Assembly (NCBI RefSeq): GCF_002218025.2
Contig: NZ_AP018680.1
Span: 1,674,001-1,738,000, forward strand
DNA from: Vibrio casei
GTDB lineage: Bacteria > Pseudomonadota > Gammaproteobacteria > Enterobacterales > Vibrionaceae
DNA length: 64,000 nt
Direction of reading: 5' to 3'
Under the pieces are notes generated by a model. That model saw only the letters and a program-made list of their open reading frames with translations, ran no database searches and was not told the DNA's origin. The translations under genes were made by a program, and so were the position numbers. Positions 45,425 through 54,081 of the stretch are shown in pieces (the stretch's first letter is position 1; every line of letters begins with the position of its first letter).

Positions 45425-46639
45425 TTACCCTTCACTCACTTTTAATAGTAACGACCCGTCATAAAGCGCTTGTTTGATTAAAGCCGCGCCCGGCATCGTC
45501 GTTTGAGTGAAAAATTTACACTCAATTAAAGGCACATTTTTATGGAAAATAGGCAAACTATACTGTTGTAATGCTTGTTCGATAGCAGGATACAATATCG
45601 ATTTTGCATGATTTAACGCTCCACCAAGCAAAATTTTCTCAGGGCTGAAGATATTAGTCATAATTGCAATACCTTTGCCTAAATCTTTTCCCATCTGCTC
45701 TATCGTTTGTGTGGCTAATACATCACCTCCAATGGCCGCAGAGCAGATCCTTTCCATAGAGACATCATGTATTGATATTGTTGAATGTACGCCTTGTTCT
45801 AATTGTTTGATCACACTACGGCAGACCGCCTCAGAAGAGGCCACTGTATCTAAGCAACCGTACTTACCGCATTCACATAAGTCGCCATTAGGATCAACTT
45901 GTATATGCCCAAGCTCACCAATGTTGCCATTGCGACTATAAGCTAGCCTACCATTGAGGATAACACCTGCTGCAACGCCTTGGTGGTTACTGATCAATAA
46001 TGAGTTTTCAACTTCTTGTGATTGCCCAAAGAGCATTTCGGCTAGAGCCCAAGCACAGGTATCATTTGCGATAAAGACTGGCACACCTGTTTTTTCATAA
46101 ATTGCGGGGCCTAGCGCTAAGTTTTCAATATTAAAATAAGGCATCTGCAATACGATGCCTTCAGCAAAATTCACTAAAGCCGGCAGTGTTACGGCAATAC
46201 TCGTCATCCTTTCAACTAAGTGAGAATGATTGGCAAAGAAATATTCAATTTCACTTAAAATTCGTGCTTGTAACGCGCTTTGATCTTTTTCTTCTATATC
46301 CACTTTATAATCAGCAATAACATTACCCCCCAACTCATGAAGCGCAATGATTAAATAGCCTTTACCTAAACGAATAGAAAGAAAATGCCAGCCAACATTA
46401 TCTGTTTGTAAACCAACGGCTGGACGACCACGTGTAATTGACTCTTGGACAACCGTTTCATGGATCAAATGCCCTTCCATTAATTCACGAGAAATTTTCG
46501 TTATACTCGCAGGAGCAAGGCCACTCAATTTAGATAGATCAATCCTAGAAATAGGACCGAATTGATCGATAAGTTTATATACACGACCTGTATTGACTTG
46601 CTTGATTTGATCAATGTGACCAGGTTGAGCCATGTACAT
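45425..46639 (-). CDS. mlc: Mlc (DgsA), ROK-family glucose repressor
   Basis: Mlc represses ptsG and other PTS genes and is titrated to the membrane by unphosphorylated PtsG during glucose uptake. The 404-residue protein has an N-terminal winged helix (about 15-75; QPGHIDQIKQVNTGRVYKL and LAPASITKISRELMEGHL) close to enteric Mlc and the linker RGRPAVGL. The ROK sugar-kinase-like domain has the zinc motif CECGKYGCLDT. ATG at 46637-46639 is supported by GAGGGA seven bases upstream. A CRP-like site lies upstream. ptsG, the classical target, is in this window at 54554-56173. Confidence 0.9.
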   Translation of the reverse strand: MYMAQPGHIDQIKQVNTGRVYKLIDQFGPISRIDLSKLSGLAPASITKISRELMEGHLIHETVVQESITRGRPAVGLQTDNVGWHFLSIRLGKGYLIIALHELGGNVIADYKVDIEEKDQSALQARILSEIEYFFANHSHLVERMTSIAVTLPALVNFAEGIVLQMPYFNIENLALGPAIYEKTGVPVFIANDTCAWALAEMLFGQSQEVENSLLISNHQGVAAGVILNGRLAYSRNGNIGELGHIQVDPNGDLCECGKYGCLDTVASSEAVCRSVIKQLEQGVHSTISIHDVSMERICSAAIGGDVLATQTIEQMGKDLGKGIAIMTNIFSPEKILLGGALNHAKSILYPAIEQALQQYSLPIFHKNVPLIECKFFTQTTMPGAALIKQALYDGSLLLKVSEG

Positions 46640-46714
46640 TATTTATCCCTCTTTATAAACAGGGGCTAATTTTTTTACACTGCAAACTAATTGTGAAGCT
46701 CAGTAACATAGTAG

Positions 46715-46730
46715 CGTGATAAGCGTCACG
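46715..46730. promoter_or_regulatory. CRP-like site between mlc and pykA
   Basis: CGTGATAAGCGTCACG contains GTGA-N6-TCAC, the symmetric core of the CRP consensus. It is about 83 bases upstream of the mlc start and about 210 from pykA, so mlc is the more likely target. Confidence 0.5.
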
Positions 46731-46935
46731 ATTAAAAAGTAAATTATTCCTATTCTGATTGTTTTAACAACTTTAAGACATAAAGAAATAGCCCATAAAT
46801 ATTTAACTTAAAACCTAAAACAGCAAAAGTAATGTACGTTGAATCAAATATTGCGGAACAAAGTAATGAAATAGCAACGCAATTGATGATAACTTGAAAT
46901 AAGATTATTTTAACAAATCAAAGATGGAGTTTTTC

Positions 46936-48381
46936 ATGTCGAAGAGACTTAGACGTACAAAAATTGTTACCACCTTAGGCCCAGCAACAGACAAAGGGAA
47001 TGTCCTAGAAGAGATTATTAAAGCTGGAGCCAATGTTGTCAGAATGAACTTTTCTCATGGCTCAGCAGAAGACCATATTCTACGTGCTGAAAAAGTGCGT
47101 AATATCGCAGCTAAACTAGGCATTCATGTCGCCATTTTAGGTGATTTACAAGGCCCGAAGATTCGTGTATCTACCTTCAAAGATGGCAAAATTCAATTAA
47201 AAATTGGTGACAAATTCACTTTAGATAGTGATTTAGAAAAAGGCCAAGGTGATCAATCAGCCGTTGGGCTTGATTATAAAGAACTTCCAAAAGATGTTGG
47301 TGCTGGTGATGTACTCTTATTAGACGATGGTCGAGTGCAGTTAAAAGTCACTCGAGTTGAGGGAAATAAAGTTCATACCGAAGTCACTGTTGCAGGGCCA
47401 TTATCTAACAATAAAGGGATTAACAAAAAAGGTGGCGGTCTGTCAGCTGACGCATTAACTGAAAAAGATAAGCAAGACATTCTTACTGCTGCCAAAATCA
47501 AAGCCGATTATCTTGCGATTTCTTTCCCACGAAATGGTGAAGATATGCATTATGCACGTCGCTTAGCCCGTGATGCCGGTCTTGAAGCAAAATTAGTCGC
47601 AAAAGTAGAACGAGCAGAGACCGTAGTTAGCCAAGAAAGCATGGATGACATCATCTTAGCCTCGGATGTTGTGATGGTCGCTCGTGGTGATTTAGGTGTC
47701 GAAATTGGAGATGCCGAATTGGTTGGTGTACAAAAACAATTGATACGCCGCGCTCGTAGCTTAGATAGAAACGTCATCACCGCAACACAGATGATGGAGT
47801 CAATGATCACAAGCCCTATGCCAACACGCGCTGAAGTGATGGATGTCGCTAATGCGGTATTAGATGGAACCGATGCGGTTATGCTTTCAGCAGAAACCGC
47901 GGCTGGCGACTTCCCGATTGAAACAGTGAAATCAATGGCTGAAGTCTGTATAGGCGCGGAAAAAATGCCTTCTATTAATGTTTCGAACTATCGTTTAGAT
48001 CGTAAGTTTGACTCGGCTGAAGAAACCATCGCAATGGCAACGATGTATTCTGCAAACCACATGGAAGGGATTACCGCCATGATCTCGATGACAGAATCAG
48101 GGAGAACACCTCTAATGATGTCTCGACTCAGTTCAGGGTTACCAATCTTTGCGTTATCTCGTAATGAGAGCACGTTGAACCGTGCAACACTCTACCGCGG
48201 TGTGACACCGGTATTCTTTGAACATGAGGCAGGTTCAGGCCTACCTTGTGCCCTTGCCGCAATTGAAACGTTAAAAGAAAAACGTTTAATAGCCAAAGGG
48301 GACAAAGTCATTATTACCCAAGGTGACATCATGGATTTAGTTGGTTCAACCAACTGTATGCGCATTATTGAAGTTGAATAA
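46936..48381 (+). CDS. pykA: Pyruvate kinase II (PykA type)
   Basis: Converts phosphoenolpyruvate and ADP to pyruvate and ATP, the last glycolytic step. The 481-residue protein opens [18 protein letters not shown] like PykA. It contains [18 protein letters not shown], the metal and substrate site [11 protein letters not shown], and the signature [10 protein letters not shown] near 275. It ends [12 protein letters not shown]. The length and start favour the AMP-activated type II enzyme. ATG at 46936 has GGAG six bases before it; an ATG four codons upstream is rejected. It is divergent from mlc. Confidence 0.96.
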   Translation: MSKRLRRTKIVTTLGPATDKGNVLEEIIKAGANVVRMNFSHGSAEDHILRAEKVRNIAAKLGIHVAILGDLQGPKIRVSTFKDGKIQLKIGDKFTLDSDLEKGQGDQSAVGLDYKELPKDVGAGDVLLLDDGRVQLKVTRVEGNKVHTEVTVAGPLSNNKGINKKGGGLSADALTEKDKQDILTAAKIKADYLAISFPRNGEDMHYARRLARDAGLEAKLVAKVERAETVVSQESMDDIILASDVVMVARGDLGVEIGDAELVGVQKQLIRRARSLDRNVITATQMMESMITSPMPTRAEVMDVANAVLDGTDAVMLSAETAAGDFPIETVKSMAEVCIGAEKMPSINVSNYRLDRKFDSAEETIAMATMYSANHMEGITAMISMTESGRTPLMMSRLSSGLPIFALSRNESTLNRATLYRGVTPVFFEHEAGSGLPCALAAIETLKEKRLIAKGDKVIITQGDIMDLVGSTNCMRIIEVE

Positions 48382-48403
48382 ACGGCTTCGAATAAAGTAA
48401 AAG

Positions 48404-48437
48404 AAGAGGAGCCCATTGGATTGGCTCCTCTTTTTAT
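48404..48437 (+). terminator. Terminator of pykA
   Basis: AAGAGGAGCC pairs with GGCTCCTCTT around nine bases, followed by TTTATTT, 22 bases after the pykA stop. Confidence 0.92.
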
Positions 48438-48496
48438 TTGGCAGGTCATCAAGACAAATACCACCTTGTACTCTATCCGAACATCTATCAAAATGT

Positions 48497-49531
48497 TCAA
48501 CCTTTATCCTGACGCTGGATACTATCGTAAGACCGCTCTAACACTTCCCAAAACTGTTTTTCAAAACCTTTTTGACGACCCGAAGTTAATTCTGAAAAGT
48601 ACGATTGATACATTTTCCAAGCCCAAGCATCAGAGTCAACGTTGTCTGGTGCGTTCTTTTTATAAGTTTGAAAACGCTTAAGTAGAACGTCAGGTGACAG
48701 TTCATTAAGAATATATTTCAGTGCAATGGTGGTAGATTGATGCATTCTTTCACTATGGTTTTCAATGGACTGCAAACTTGTTGAAATAGCTTGAGCAGGG
48801 TCTAGGTGAAATAAACTTTTATTCTGACCAAACATCAACTTTTCCGTCTCATTAACACTAAGCCCCATTTGCAATGGGTTATCTTGTATTGGTTGAAAAC
48901 TACGATTTAATAAATGGAAATAGCTATCTTGGCGACTATGGATAGAAACTAACCCTTCTATACTAGCTTTTAACGATTCGACTTCAGATTGCTCACTCCT
49001 TAATAAATCTGACGTTGGCGACATGTCTTTCTCCTTGTTCGCTTCGGGTTCAATGCGAGGTTTTGTAATCTCAGATGACGAGACAGAAACATCCATTGAT
49101 GGCGGTAAATCTATATCGAGCTGAGGTATATAGGTGTGTGGCGAATCTTTTTCAACAGACTCATTCATACTTTTGTAGGATTGTTCCATTTCAACTTCCA
49201 CCACTTTCAAGTGGGCTTTAAGTTGATAAGACCCAATTCTAAACACATCCCCATTATGAACGATAATGGCTTTATTCTGTTCAAATTGGGGATCTTGCTC
49301 GTTGACGCCAATACCACCTTGAATGTCAACAAGGTGGTATTGACCATTCTGAAATTTTATTTGGCAGTAAGGTGTTATAAGGGCATTATTGGGATCAGGT
49401 AACACCCAATGACATGACTCATCATTACCTATATAGCCTCCCTCTTGTTTGAATTGATGAGACGCAGCTCCACCCGTTTTTAACAAACGAGTGTTCATCA
49501 CAACAAAAGTAAGAAAAGTGTGCTCTTCCAT
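48497..49531 (-). CDS. FHA-domain protein resembling T6SS TagH, with altered FHA signature
   Basis: A 344-residue cytoplasmic protein. Residues about 10-105 form an FHA domain (GGYIGNDESCHWVLPDP, then ITPYCQIKFQNGQYHLVD). About 105-225 is a polar linker. The C-terminal 120 residues (LFHLDPAQAISTSLQSIE, SPDVLLKRF, then MYQSYFSELTSG) resemble the C-terminal domain of type VI secretion FHA proteins. In canonical FHA domains the motifs are GR, SxxH and NG; here they read GN, TPYC and a Gly-Ile, so phosphothreonine binding may be lost. ATG at 49531 follows GGAG by five bases; a GTG two codons upstream is rejected. No T6SS structural genes are nearby. Confidence 0.72.
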   Translation of the reverse strand: MEEHTFLTFVVMNTRLLKTGGAASHQFKQEGGYIGNDESCHWVLPDPNNALITPYCQIKFQNGQYHLVDIQGGIGVNEQDPQFEQNKAIIVHNGDVFRIGSYQLKAHLKVVEVEMEQSYKSMNESVEKDSPHTYIPQLDIDLPPSMDVSVSSSEITKPRIEPEANKEKDMSPTSDLLRSEQSEVESLKASIEGLVSIHSRQDSYFHLLNRSFQPIQDNPLQMGLSVNETEKLMFGQNKSLFHLDPAQAISTSLQSIENHSERMHQSTTIALKYILNELSPDVLLKRFQTYKKNAPDNVDSDAWAWKMYQSYFSELTSGRQKGFEKQFWEVLERSYDSIQRQDKG

Positions 49532-49777
49532 AGTCACTCCATGTACAGCAATTTACGACAATAAAATCACTTATATTTCCATACAACCAACGGCTATTAC
49601 GTCAACAATATATTATTGATTAGTGTCTAATTAATCAGTCTCACGTGATTTAAGGTGTATCACAATGGCAAGGAATATAAGTCTAGGAATAATTTGAGTA
49701 AACTGGATGTTGAGGGAAAAGCGAAGGAGGGAAAAGTTCTAGTTTTGAATATGCGACACAGTTAACTAACCTCAATA

Positions 49778-49815
49778 ATTGTAGCCACACTCAATGACAA
49801 GGAAGTGGCTACAAT
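49778..49815 (-). terminator. Inverted repeat after the patatin gene
   Basis: ATTGTAGCCAC (49778-49788) and GTGGCTACAAT (49805-49815) form a perfect 11-pair stem around 16 bases, four bases past the patatin stop. There is no good T tract, so termination is probable but not certain. Confidence 0.55.
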
Positions 49816-49818
49816 GTA

Positions 49819-51000
49819 TTACATATTAGTATAAGCACTCTGATGAATAATATCTGGCTTAGAGCTCAGAGAAGAGAATTGAGCAATAAAATTACGCCCT
49901 GCTTGAATACCCATTTGATAATCAAACTCTAAATCTTCCGCTTTACTTAGCAAAGGAGAGGATCGCAATGGTTCTTCTGGTGCAATTTGTAAAATAAAGC
50001 AGTCATCCGGTGGCTTAAGCATAAAATTATGCGTTAAGGTAAACGTTTGATGATGAACCATGAGCATATCCATAATGCCGGCATCAAATTGGTCACCTAA
50101 CAAATGGCATAATCGATAAACATCACCACTACCAAACAACCATCTTCCACCATTTAGCAGTGGTTTAAGCTTATCAGTTTCAATCAATTGGGATTTAGCT
50201 ATACGATTTTGAAGAAAACCGTTCAAATCCACTTTCCAGCCTGCAGTACGGTTAGCAATACTATTCTGAATAGCTTCAAAATGTTGATCAAGTCCTACTC
50301 TACTTAAAAATGAAGATTCATTAGCTGGTGTAGGTTCAGGTGCCATTTCTGCATTTAAATCAACTGGTTCGGTCCGAATGACGGTAATTAACCTTGCACC
50401 TTGCCTCCAGGCTTCTTGCGCTGGAATGGCCGCAGAAACGCCACCATCAACATAACATTTGTGGTTAATCTCGACTTCGTGCCTATATAGCGCGGGAATA
50501 GCACAAGTTGCTTTAAGCACATCGATCCACTCATTAACCATAATAGGTAAATACTCGTCATGTAGGTTCTCGACATTCGTCACCGCAGCAAAAGCTTTTC
50601 TATCGCCAAGAACAAAACGACCAACATCAACATCAAGCAGATAAGGTGGTGCACTAAGTTGTTCAAACGCCCAGTCTAAATCAAGTCTTTGTTTACGTCG
50701 AATATGAGTAAAAAGACGAAAAAATTCAGGCCGAGTTGTCAGTTCGCTGATGAATGCCTTACCCAAACCTTTTTGACGACAAAGAAAAGATGTAAGGTTA
50801 AGCGCACCTGCGGAGGTACCATAAAACACATCAAATGGATCCATAGCAGCTTCGAGTAAACTGTCGAGAACACCTGCCGTAAATATTCCTTTCTGTCCCC
50901 CGCCTTGGGCGACAAGAGCATGCTTACCGTTGGTGTATTTGCTCAGCGTTGTGGAATCAACAGAAATACCTATATCGGTAATCACACCACTGTTTTTCAC
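49819..51000 (-). CDS. Patatin-like phospholipase family protein (YjjU-like)
   Basis: A 393-residue predicted acyl hydrolase. The patatin domain (about 25-220) has the oxyanion loop AQGGGQKGIFTAG, the nucleophile in FYGTSAGALNL, and the catalytic Asp in YVDGGVSAAIP. Overall it resembles E. coli YjjU, whose substrate is not established. The remaining 170 residues are unrecognised. Translation begins at GTG (50998-51000), with a strong AAGGAGG four bases before it. A 29-residue membrane peptide is encoded 35 bases upstream in the same direction, and the FHA gene lies 287 bases downstream. Confidence 0.88.
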   Translation of the reverse strand: MKNSGVITDIGISVDSTTLSKYTNGKHALVAQGGGQKGIFTAGVLDSLLEAAMDPFDVFYGTSAGALNLTSFLCRQKGLGKAFISELTTRPEFFRLFTHIRRKQRLDLDWAFEQLSAPPYLLDVDVGRFVLGDRKAFAAVTNVENLHDEYLPIMVNEWIDVLKATCAIPALYRHEVEINHKCYVDGGVSAAIPAQEAWRQGARLITVIRTEPVDLNAEMAPEPTPANESSFLSRVGLDQHFEAIQNSIANRTAGWKVDLNGFLQNRIAKSQLIETDKLKPLLNGGRWLFGSGDVYRLCHLLGDQFDAGIMDMLMVHHQTFTLTHNFMLKPPDDCFILQIAPEEPLRSSPLLSKAEDLEFDYQMGIQAGRNFIAQFSSLSSKPDIIHQSAYTNM

Positions 51001-51035
51001 ACACCCTCCTTAATTTTATAGGGACATTCAGTATA

Positions 51036-51125
51036 TTAATGAGTTACCACTATCAACGCATAGGCACCAATAAAGGCTAATTCGCAAATCATAATAGATA
51101 AAGCAATTTTAAAATCGTAATTCAT
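51036..51125 (-). CDS. Predicted 29-residue single-span membrane peptide
   Basis: A short frame from ATG at 51123-51125 to TAA at 51036-51038, with GGAG seven bases before the start. The product begins MNYDFKIALSIMICELAFIG and ends AYALIVVTH, so nearly all of it is one hydrophobic segment with one Lys and an internal Glu. It precedes the patatin gene by 35 bases and may be cotranscribed with it. Small membrane proteins are easy to overpredict; the ribosome site and hydrophobicity are the only support. I do not recognise a family. Confidence 0.5.
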   Translation of the reverse strand: MNYDFKIALSIMICELAFIGAYALIVVTH

Positions 51126-51572
51126 AATAAAACTCCAGATAGTAAAAACAATCAAATTCTAGCATGAGTTTTCATTTGAAGCTTTAACAAGCCTAAGCCG
51201 AAGCAAATAAAAGATATAGACATTAATCTATCAGACTAATTTGAAGCCTTAATGTAGAACAAAGTTTTGCTTCAAGTCATAATTTTGTATATTAAAACAT
51301 CATATAGACCAAACATTTCAACAACATTATTATCACAAAAAACACATAATAAGCAGGCAATATCACCACCCACCAATAAATAAACAGATAATTATTACAA
51401 ATCACCACCAATAGAAAGATTTATTGATTAAGTTAATAATTAACTTGCCCATCCTTCATCTATTGCGTTCTTTATATTCACTATGTAATCTCAAACCATG
51501 TATAGGTGGAAATACCACTTTATGCAAACACACATTAATATAATTAGAATAATAAACTGGATCTTAATGTTG
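51126..51572. other. AT-rich divergent intergenic region upstream of the NSS transporter
   Basis: About 450 bases of AT-rich DNA with no gene found, between the small membrane peptide gene and the sodium-coupled transporter. It must carry promoters for both directions. Many A and T runs occur, and the first copy of an 11-base direct repeat (TAATTAGAATA) is at 51541. Confidence 0.45.
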
Positions 51573-51620
51573 TAATTAGAATATTTAGCCAAGGACATGG
51601 CTATTTCTATTCTAGAATTA
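51541..51620 (+). repeat. Direct repeats and dyad symmetry before the NSS transporter gene
   Basis: TAATTAGAATA occurs at 51541-51551 and again at 51573-51583, 32 bases apart. The second copy opens an inverted repeat: AGAATA and TAGCCA pair with TGGCTA and TATTCT (51578-51613), with a small internal loop and a six-base apical loop. The structure ends about 40 bases before the transporter start. It could be an operator or a leader hairpin. Confidence 0.6.
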
Positions 51621-51654
51621 GGAATCCACATCATCAGTTACAGAGGGTTTGTAC

Positions 51655-53127
51655 ATGAAAAGAGAACAATGGGGCTCCCGTGCGGGGTTTGTTCTAGCAG
51701 CCGTAGGATCGGCTATTGGATTAGGTAATATTTGGCGTTTTCCATACATGGCGTATGAAAATGGTGGAGGTGCATTCTTTATTCCTTACCTTATAGCCAT
51801 GCTTACTGCTGGTATCCCTTTTATGATTTTAGAATTTACCATGGGGCACAAGTTCCGTGGTTCTGCACCTAAAACACTCGCTAAAATTAACAGTAAATTT
51901 GAATGGCTTGGGTGGTTCCAAGTGATGATTGCTGCGGTTATAGGTGTCTACTATGTGGCAATCATTGGATGGGCAATTTCTTATACTGGCTTAGCCGTAA
52001 CTCAAGGATGGGGAAGCGATCCAAATGCTTACTTCTTTGGTGAGTATTTACAACTAGGTGGAGACAATTCACCAAGTAAGCTAGGCGGTATTCAGTGGCA
52101 TATTGCCATTCCAATGATAGCGGCTTGGGCAATCACTTTTAGTGCTATCTACAGTGGTGTTAAGGGTGGTATCGAACGAGCGGGTAAAATCATGATGCCT
52201 ATCTTGTTCATTATGGTACTTGCACTTATTGGCCGTATGGTATTCTTACCCGGTGCTGTTGATGGCTTAAATTATCTATTCCAGCCAGATTTCAGTAAAC
52301 TTACAGACCCATCGGTTTGGTCAGCTGCATATGGCCAAATGTTCTTCACTCTGTCAGTTGGTTTCGCCATCATGCTAGCTTATTCAAGTTACCTACCTGA
52401 AAAATCGGATATTAGTAATAACGCCTTAATGACCGTATTGATTAACTGTGGTTTCTCAATTCTTGCAGGGGTACTTATTTTCTCTGTGCTGGGTTATATG
52501 GCTCAAGAACAAGCCAAACCATTAACTGATGTTGTCTCCGCGGGTGTCGGGTTAGCCTTTGTCACCATTCCCGCAGCCATTAACTTATTACCTGCTCCTT
52601 ATATTTTGGGTCCACTATTCTTTCTTGCACTAGTTGTTGCAGGCTTGAGCTCACATATATCTATCCTAGAAGCGGTAACGTCAGCCTTTATGGATAAGTT
52701 GAAGTGGTCTCGTAAGAAAGCGGCAAGTATTGTTTGCGGTGTAGGTCTATTAGTATCCCTATCATTTGCCACTAACGGCGGTTTACTCCTATTGGATTTG
52801 GTTGATTACTTTATTAACAACCTTGCCTTATTAACAAGCTGCTTAATTGAGTTATTACTTGTCGGTTGGTTATTCAAAATTGCTGATATCCGTCAGCACG
52901 CTAATGACATTTCTGACTTTAGTATAGGTATTTGGTTCGAGCTTTGTATCCGTTTTATCACACCGATTATGATTGCAATCATTCTAGGTAATAAGATTGT
53001 CGATACTTTAAATGAAGGTTATGGCGGTTATGCAATGTCTGATCTTTTATTACTTGGCTGGGGACTACTAGCATTAATGCTCGTTATCGCTATTACCGTT
53101 AACGCAAAAAAAACAAAAGAGGCTTAA
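51655..53127 (+). CDS. Sodium-dependent transporter of the NSS/SNF family (methionine/alanine importer type)
   Basis: A 490-residue LeuT-fold symporter with 11 or 12 membrane helices, using Na+ to import amino acids. The NSS start is classic: REQWGSRAGFVLAAVGSAIGLGNIWRFP-type helix 1, broken here for length, with sodium and substrate residues in GSAIGLGNIWRFPY. PFMILEFTMGH and the unwound helix 6 region TLSVGFAIMLAYSSY follow. The ATG at 51655 has AGAGGG seven bases before it. The tiny gene four bases downstream encodes a MetS-type small subunit, which points to the bacterial methionine/alanine importer branch. Confidence 0.9.
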   Translation: MKREQWGSRAGFVLAAVGSAIGLGNIWRFPYMAYENGGGAFFIPYLIAMLTAGIPFMILEFTMGHKFRGSAPKTLAKINSKFEWLGWFQVMIAAVIGVYYVAIIGWAISYTGLAVTQGWGSDPNAYFFGEYLQLGGDNSPSKLGGIQWHIAIPMIAAWAITFSAIYSGVKGGIERAGKIMMPILFIMVLALIGRMVFLPGAVDGLNYLFQPDFSKLTDPSVWSAAYGQMFFTLSVGFAIMLAYSSYLPEKSDISNNALMTVLINCGFSILAGVLIFSVLGYMAQEQAKPLTDVVSAGVGLAFVTIPAAINLLPAPYILGPLFFLALVVAGLSSHISILEAVTSAFMDKLKWSRKKAASIVCGVGLLVSLSFATNGGLLLLDLVDYFINNLALLTSCLIELLLVGWLFKIADIRQHANDISDFSIGIWFELCIRFITPIMIAIILGNKIVDTLNEGYGGYAMSDLLLLGWGLLALMLVIAITVNAKKTKEA

Positions 53128-53131
53128 TAAT

Positions 53132-53230
53132 ATGACGACTGGTGCAATCATTATGATGATTATCGGCCTTGGCATAACATGGGGCGGAGCCGCTCTTTGC
53201 ATCCGAAAAGCGATGTCAAATAAATCCTAA
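53132..53230 (+). CDS. MetS-type small subunit of the NSS transporter
   Basis: A 32-residue single-span membrane protein, starting MTTGAIIMMIIGLGITWGGA and ending IRKAMSNKS. This is the pattern of the methionine/alanine import small subunit family (a glycine-rich helix with WGG followed by a basic tail). It starts four bases after the transporter stop, and such subunits are needed for function of the large subunit in Corynebacterium MetP. It is too short for most gene callers, but family and position make it convincing. Confidence 0.88.
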   Translation: MTTGAIIMMIIGLGITWGGAALCIRKAMSNKS

Positions 53231-53294
53231 AATCTGAAGCTGAAACATATGATGATAAGCTTTATTAAATAGGTTAAAACAGACACTTTAATGA

Positions 53295-53330
53295 AAAAAC
53301 CAGTTAGGAATACCTAGCTGGTTTTTATTT
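53295..53330 (+). terminator. Terminator of the NSS transporter operon
   Basis: AAAAACCAGTTAGG pairs with CCTAGCTGGTTTTT around AATA (14 pairs with one G-T), followed by ATTT. Confidence 0.92.
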
Positions 53331-53356
53331 AGAATCATAAATAAACTAAGGTTTTA

Positions 53357-53878
53357 TTAGAAAGCGTAACGAACACCGGTTGCCGCCTGAAAATCCACAT
53401 CAAAATCATCAGGGAAACTAATAGAGGGACTCAATTGTATGTAAGCATCCCAGCGACTAGCAAAATTCCAATCTAGCCCAAATGGTACTCTGACACCATA
53501 ATCACGAAAATGGTCATCATGATTATTATCGACACAGAACCCCTGATTATTGTAATAATTACAGTTCCCCCCATGCCAAGTCTTATCCCATTCATACCAT
53601 CCACCAACAGAGGCGTACCATGTAAAGGGAAGGTTTTGATTAAATTTACCGGTTAAGAAAATGTAATCAGCTGAAATCCCATCATCACCAACTGCAATAT
53701 TCACTTTGTCGTATAACTGACCAACGATACTGAAACCTTGATCGATACCAACACCAAATTTGAAAGGGGAATGATTCGTATAAGAGACTGGTGTCGTGTT
53801 ATTTTTCGTTCCTTCATCTGCAAATGCTGTATTTACAAAACAGCATGCTACAATTATCGTACTTAGGCGTACTTTCAT
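53357..53878 (-). CDS. Small outer-membrane beta-barrel-like protein, function unknown
   Basis: A 173-residue precursor with a signal peptide (about residues 1-20, MKVRLSTIIVACCFVNTAFA). The mature part has alternating hydrophobic strands (FKFGVGIDQGFSIVGQLY, TWYASVGGWYEW, WDAYIQLSPSISF) and ends in GVRYAF with a terminal Phe, as outer-membrane barrels do. A loop with two cysteines, GGNCNYYNNQGFC, could form a disulfide. ATG at 53876-53878 follows GAGGA; six upstream codons are rejected. I do not recognise the family. It converges on the transporter operon. Confidence 0.65.
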   Translation of the reverse strand: MKVRLSTIIVACCFVNTAFADEGTKNNTTPVSYTNHSPFKFGVGIDQGFSIVGQLYDKVNIAVGDDGISADYIFLTGKFNQNLPFTWYASVGGWYEWDKTWHGGNCNYYNNQGFCVDNNHDDHFRDYGVRVPFGLDWNFASRWDAYIQLSPSISFPDDFDVDFQAATGVRYAF

Positions 53879-54033
53879 AAATCCTCTAGTTCTCAATCTT
53901 CAATAACAATATCCCTACTGTAAAGATTTATTTTCAGGGTTGTGTAATCCCACGGCAAAATCAATATAAAATAACCAAATATTTACATAAGAAATACCTT
54001 GTTTGTATTCTATGCATAACATTCAAATATAAA

Positions 54034-54060
54034 AAAACCAGTGATGTTATCACTGGTTTT
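54034..54060 (-). terminator. Terminator of the ptsG-RDD transcript
   Basis: AAAACCAGTGAT and ATCACTGGTTTT form 12 pairs around GTT. On the minus strand TTT continues after the stem. It lies 21 bases past the RDD gene stop. Confidence 0.9.
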
Positions 54061-54081
54061 AAAAGCTACCAACTGGACTGA

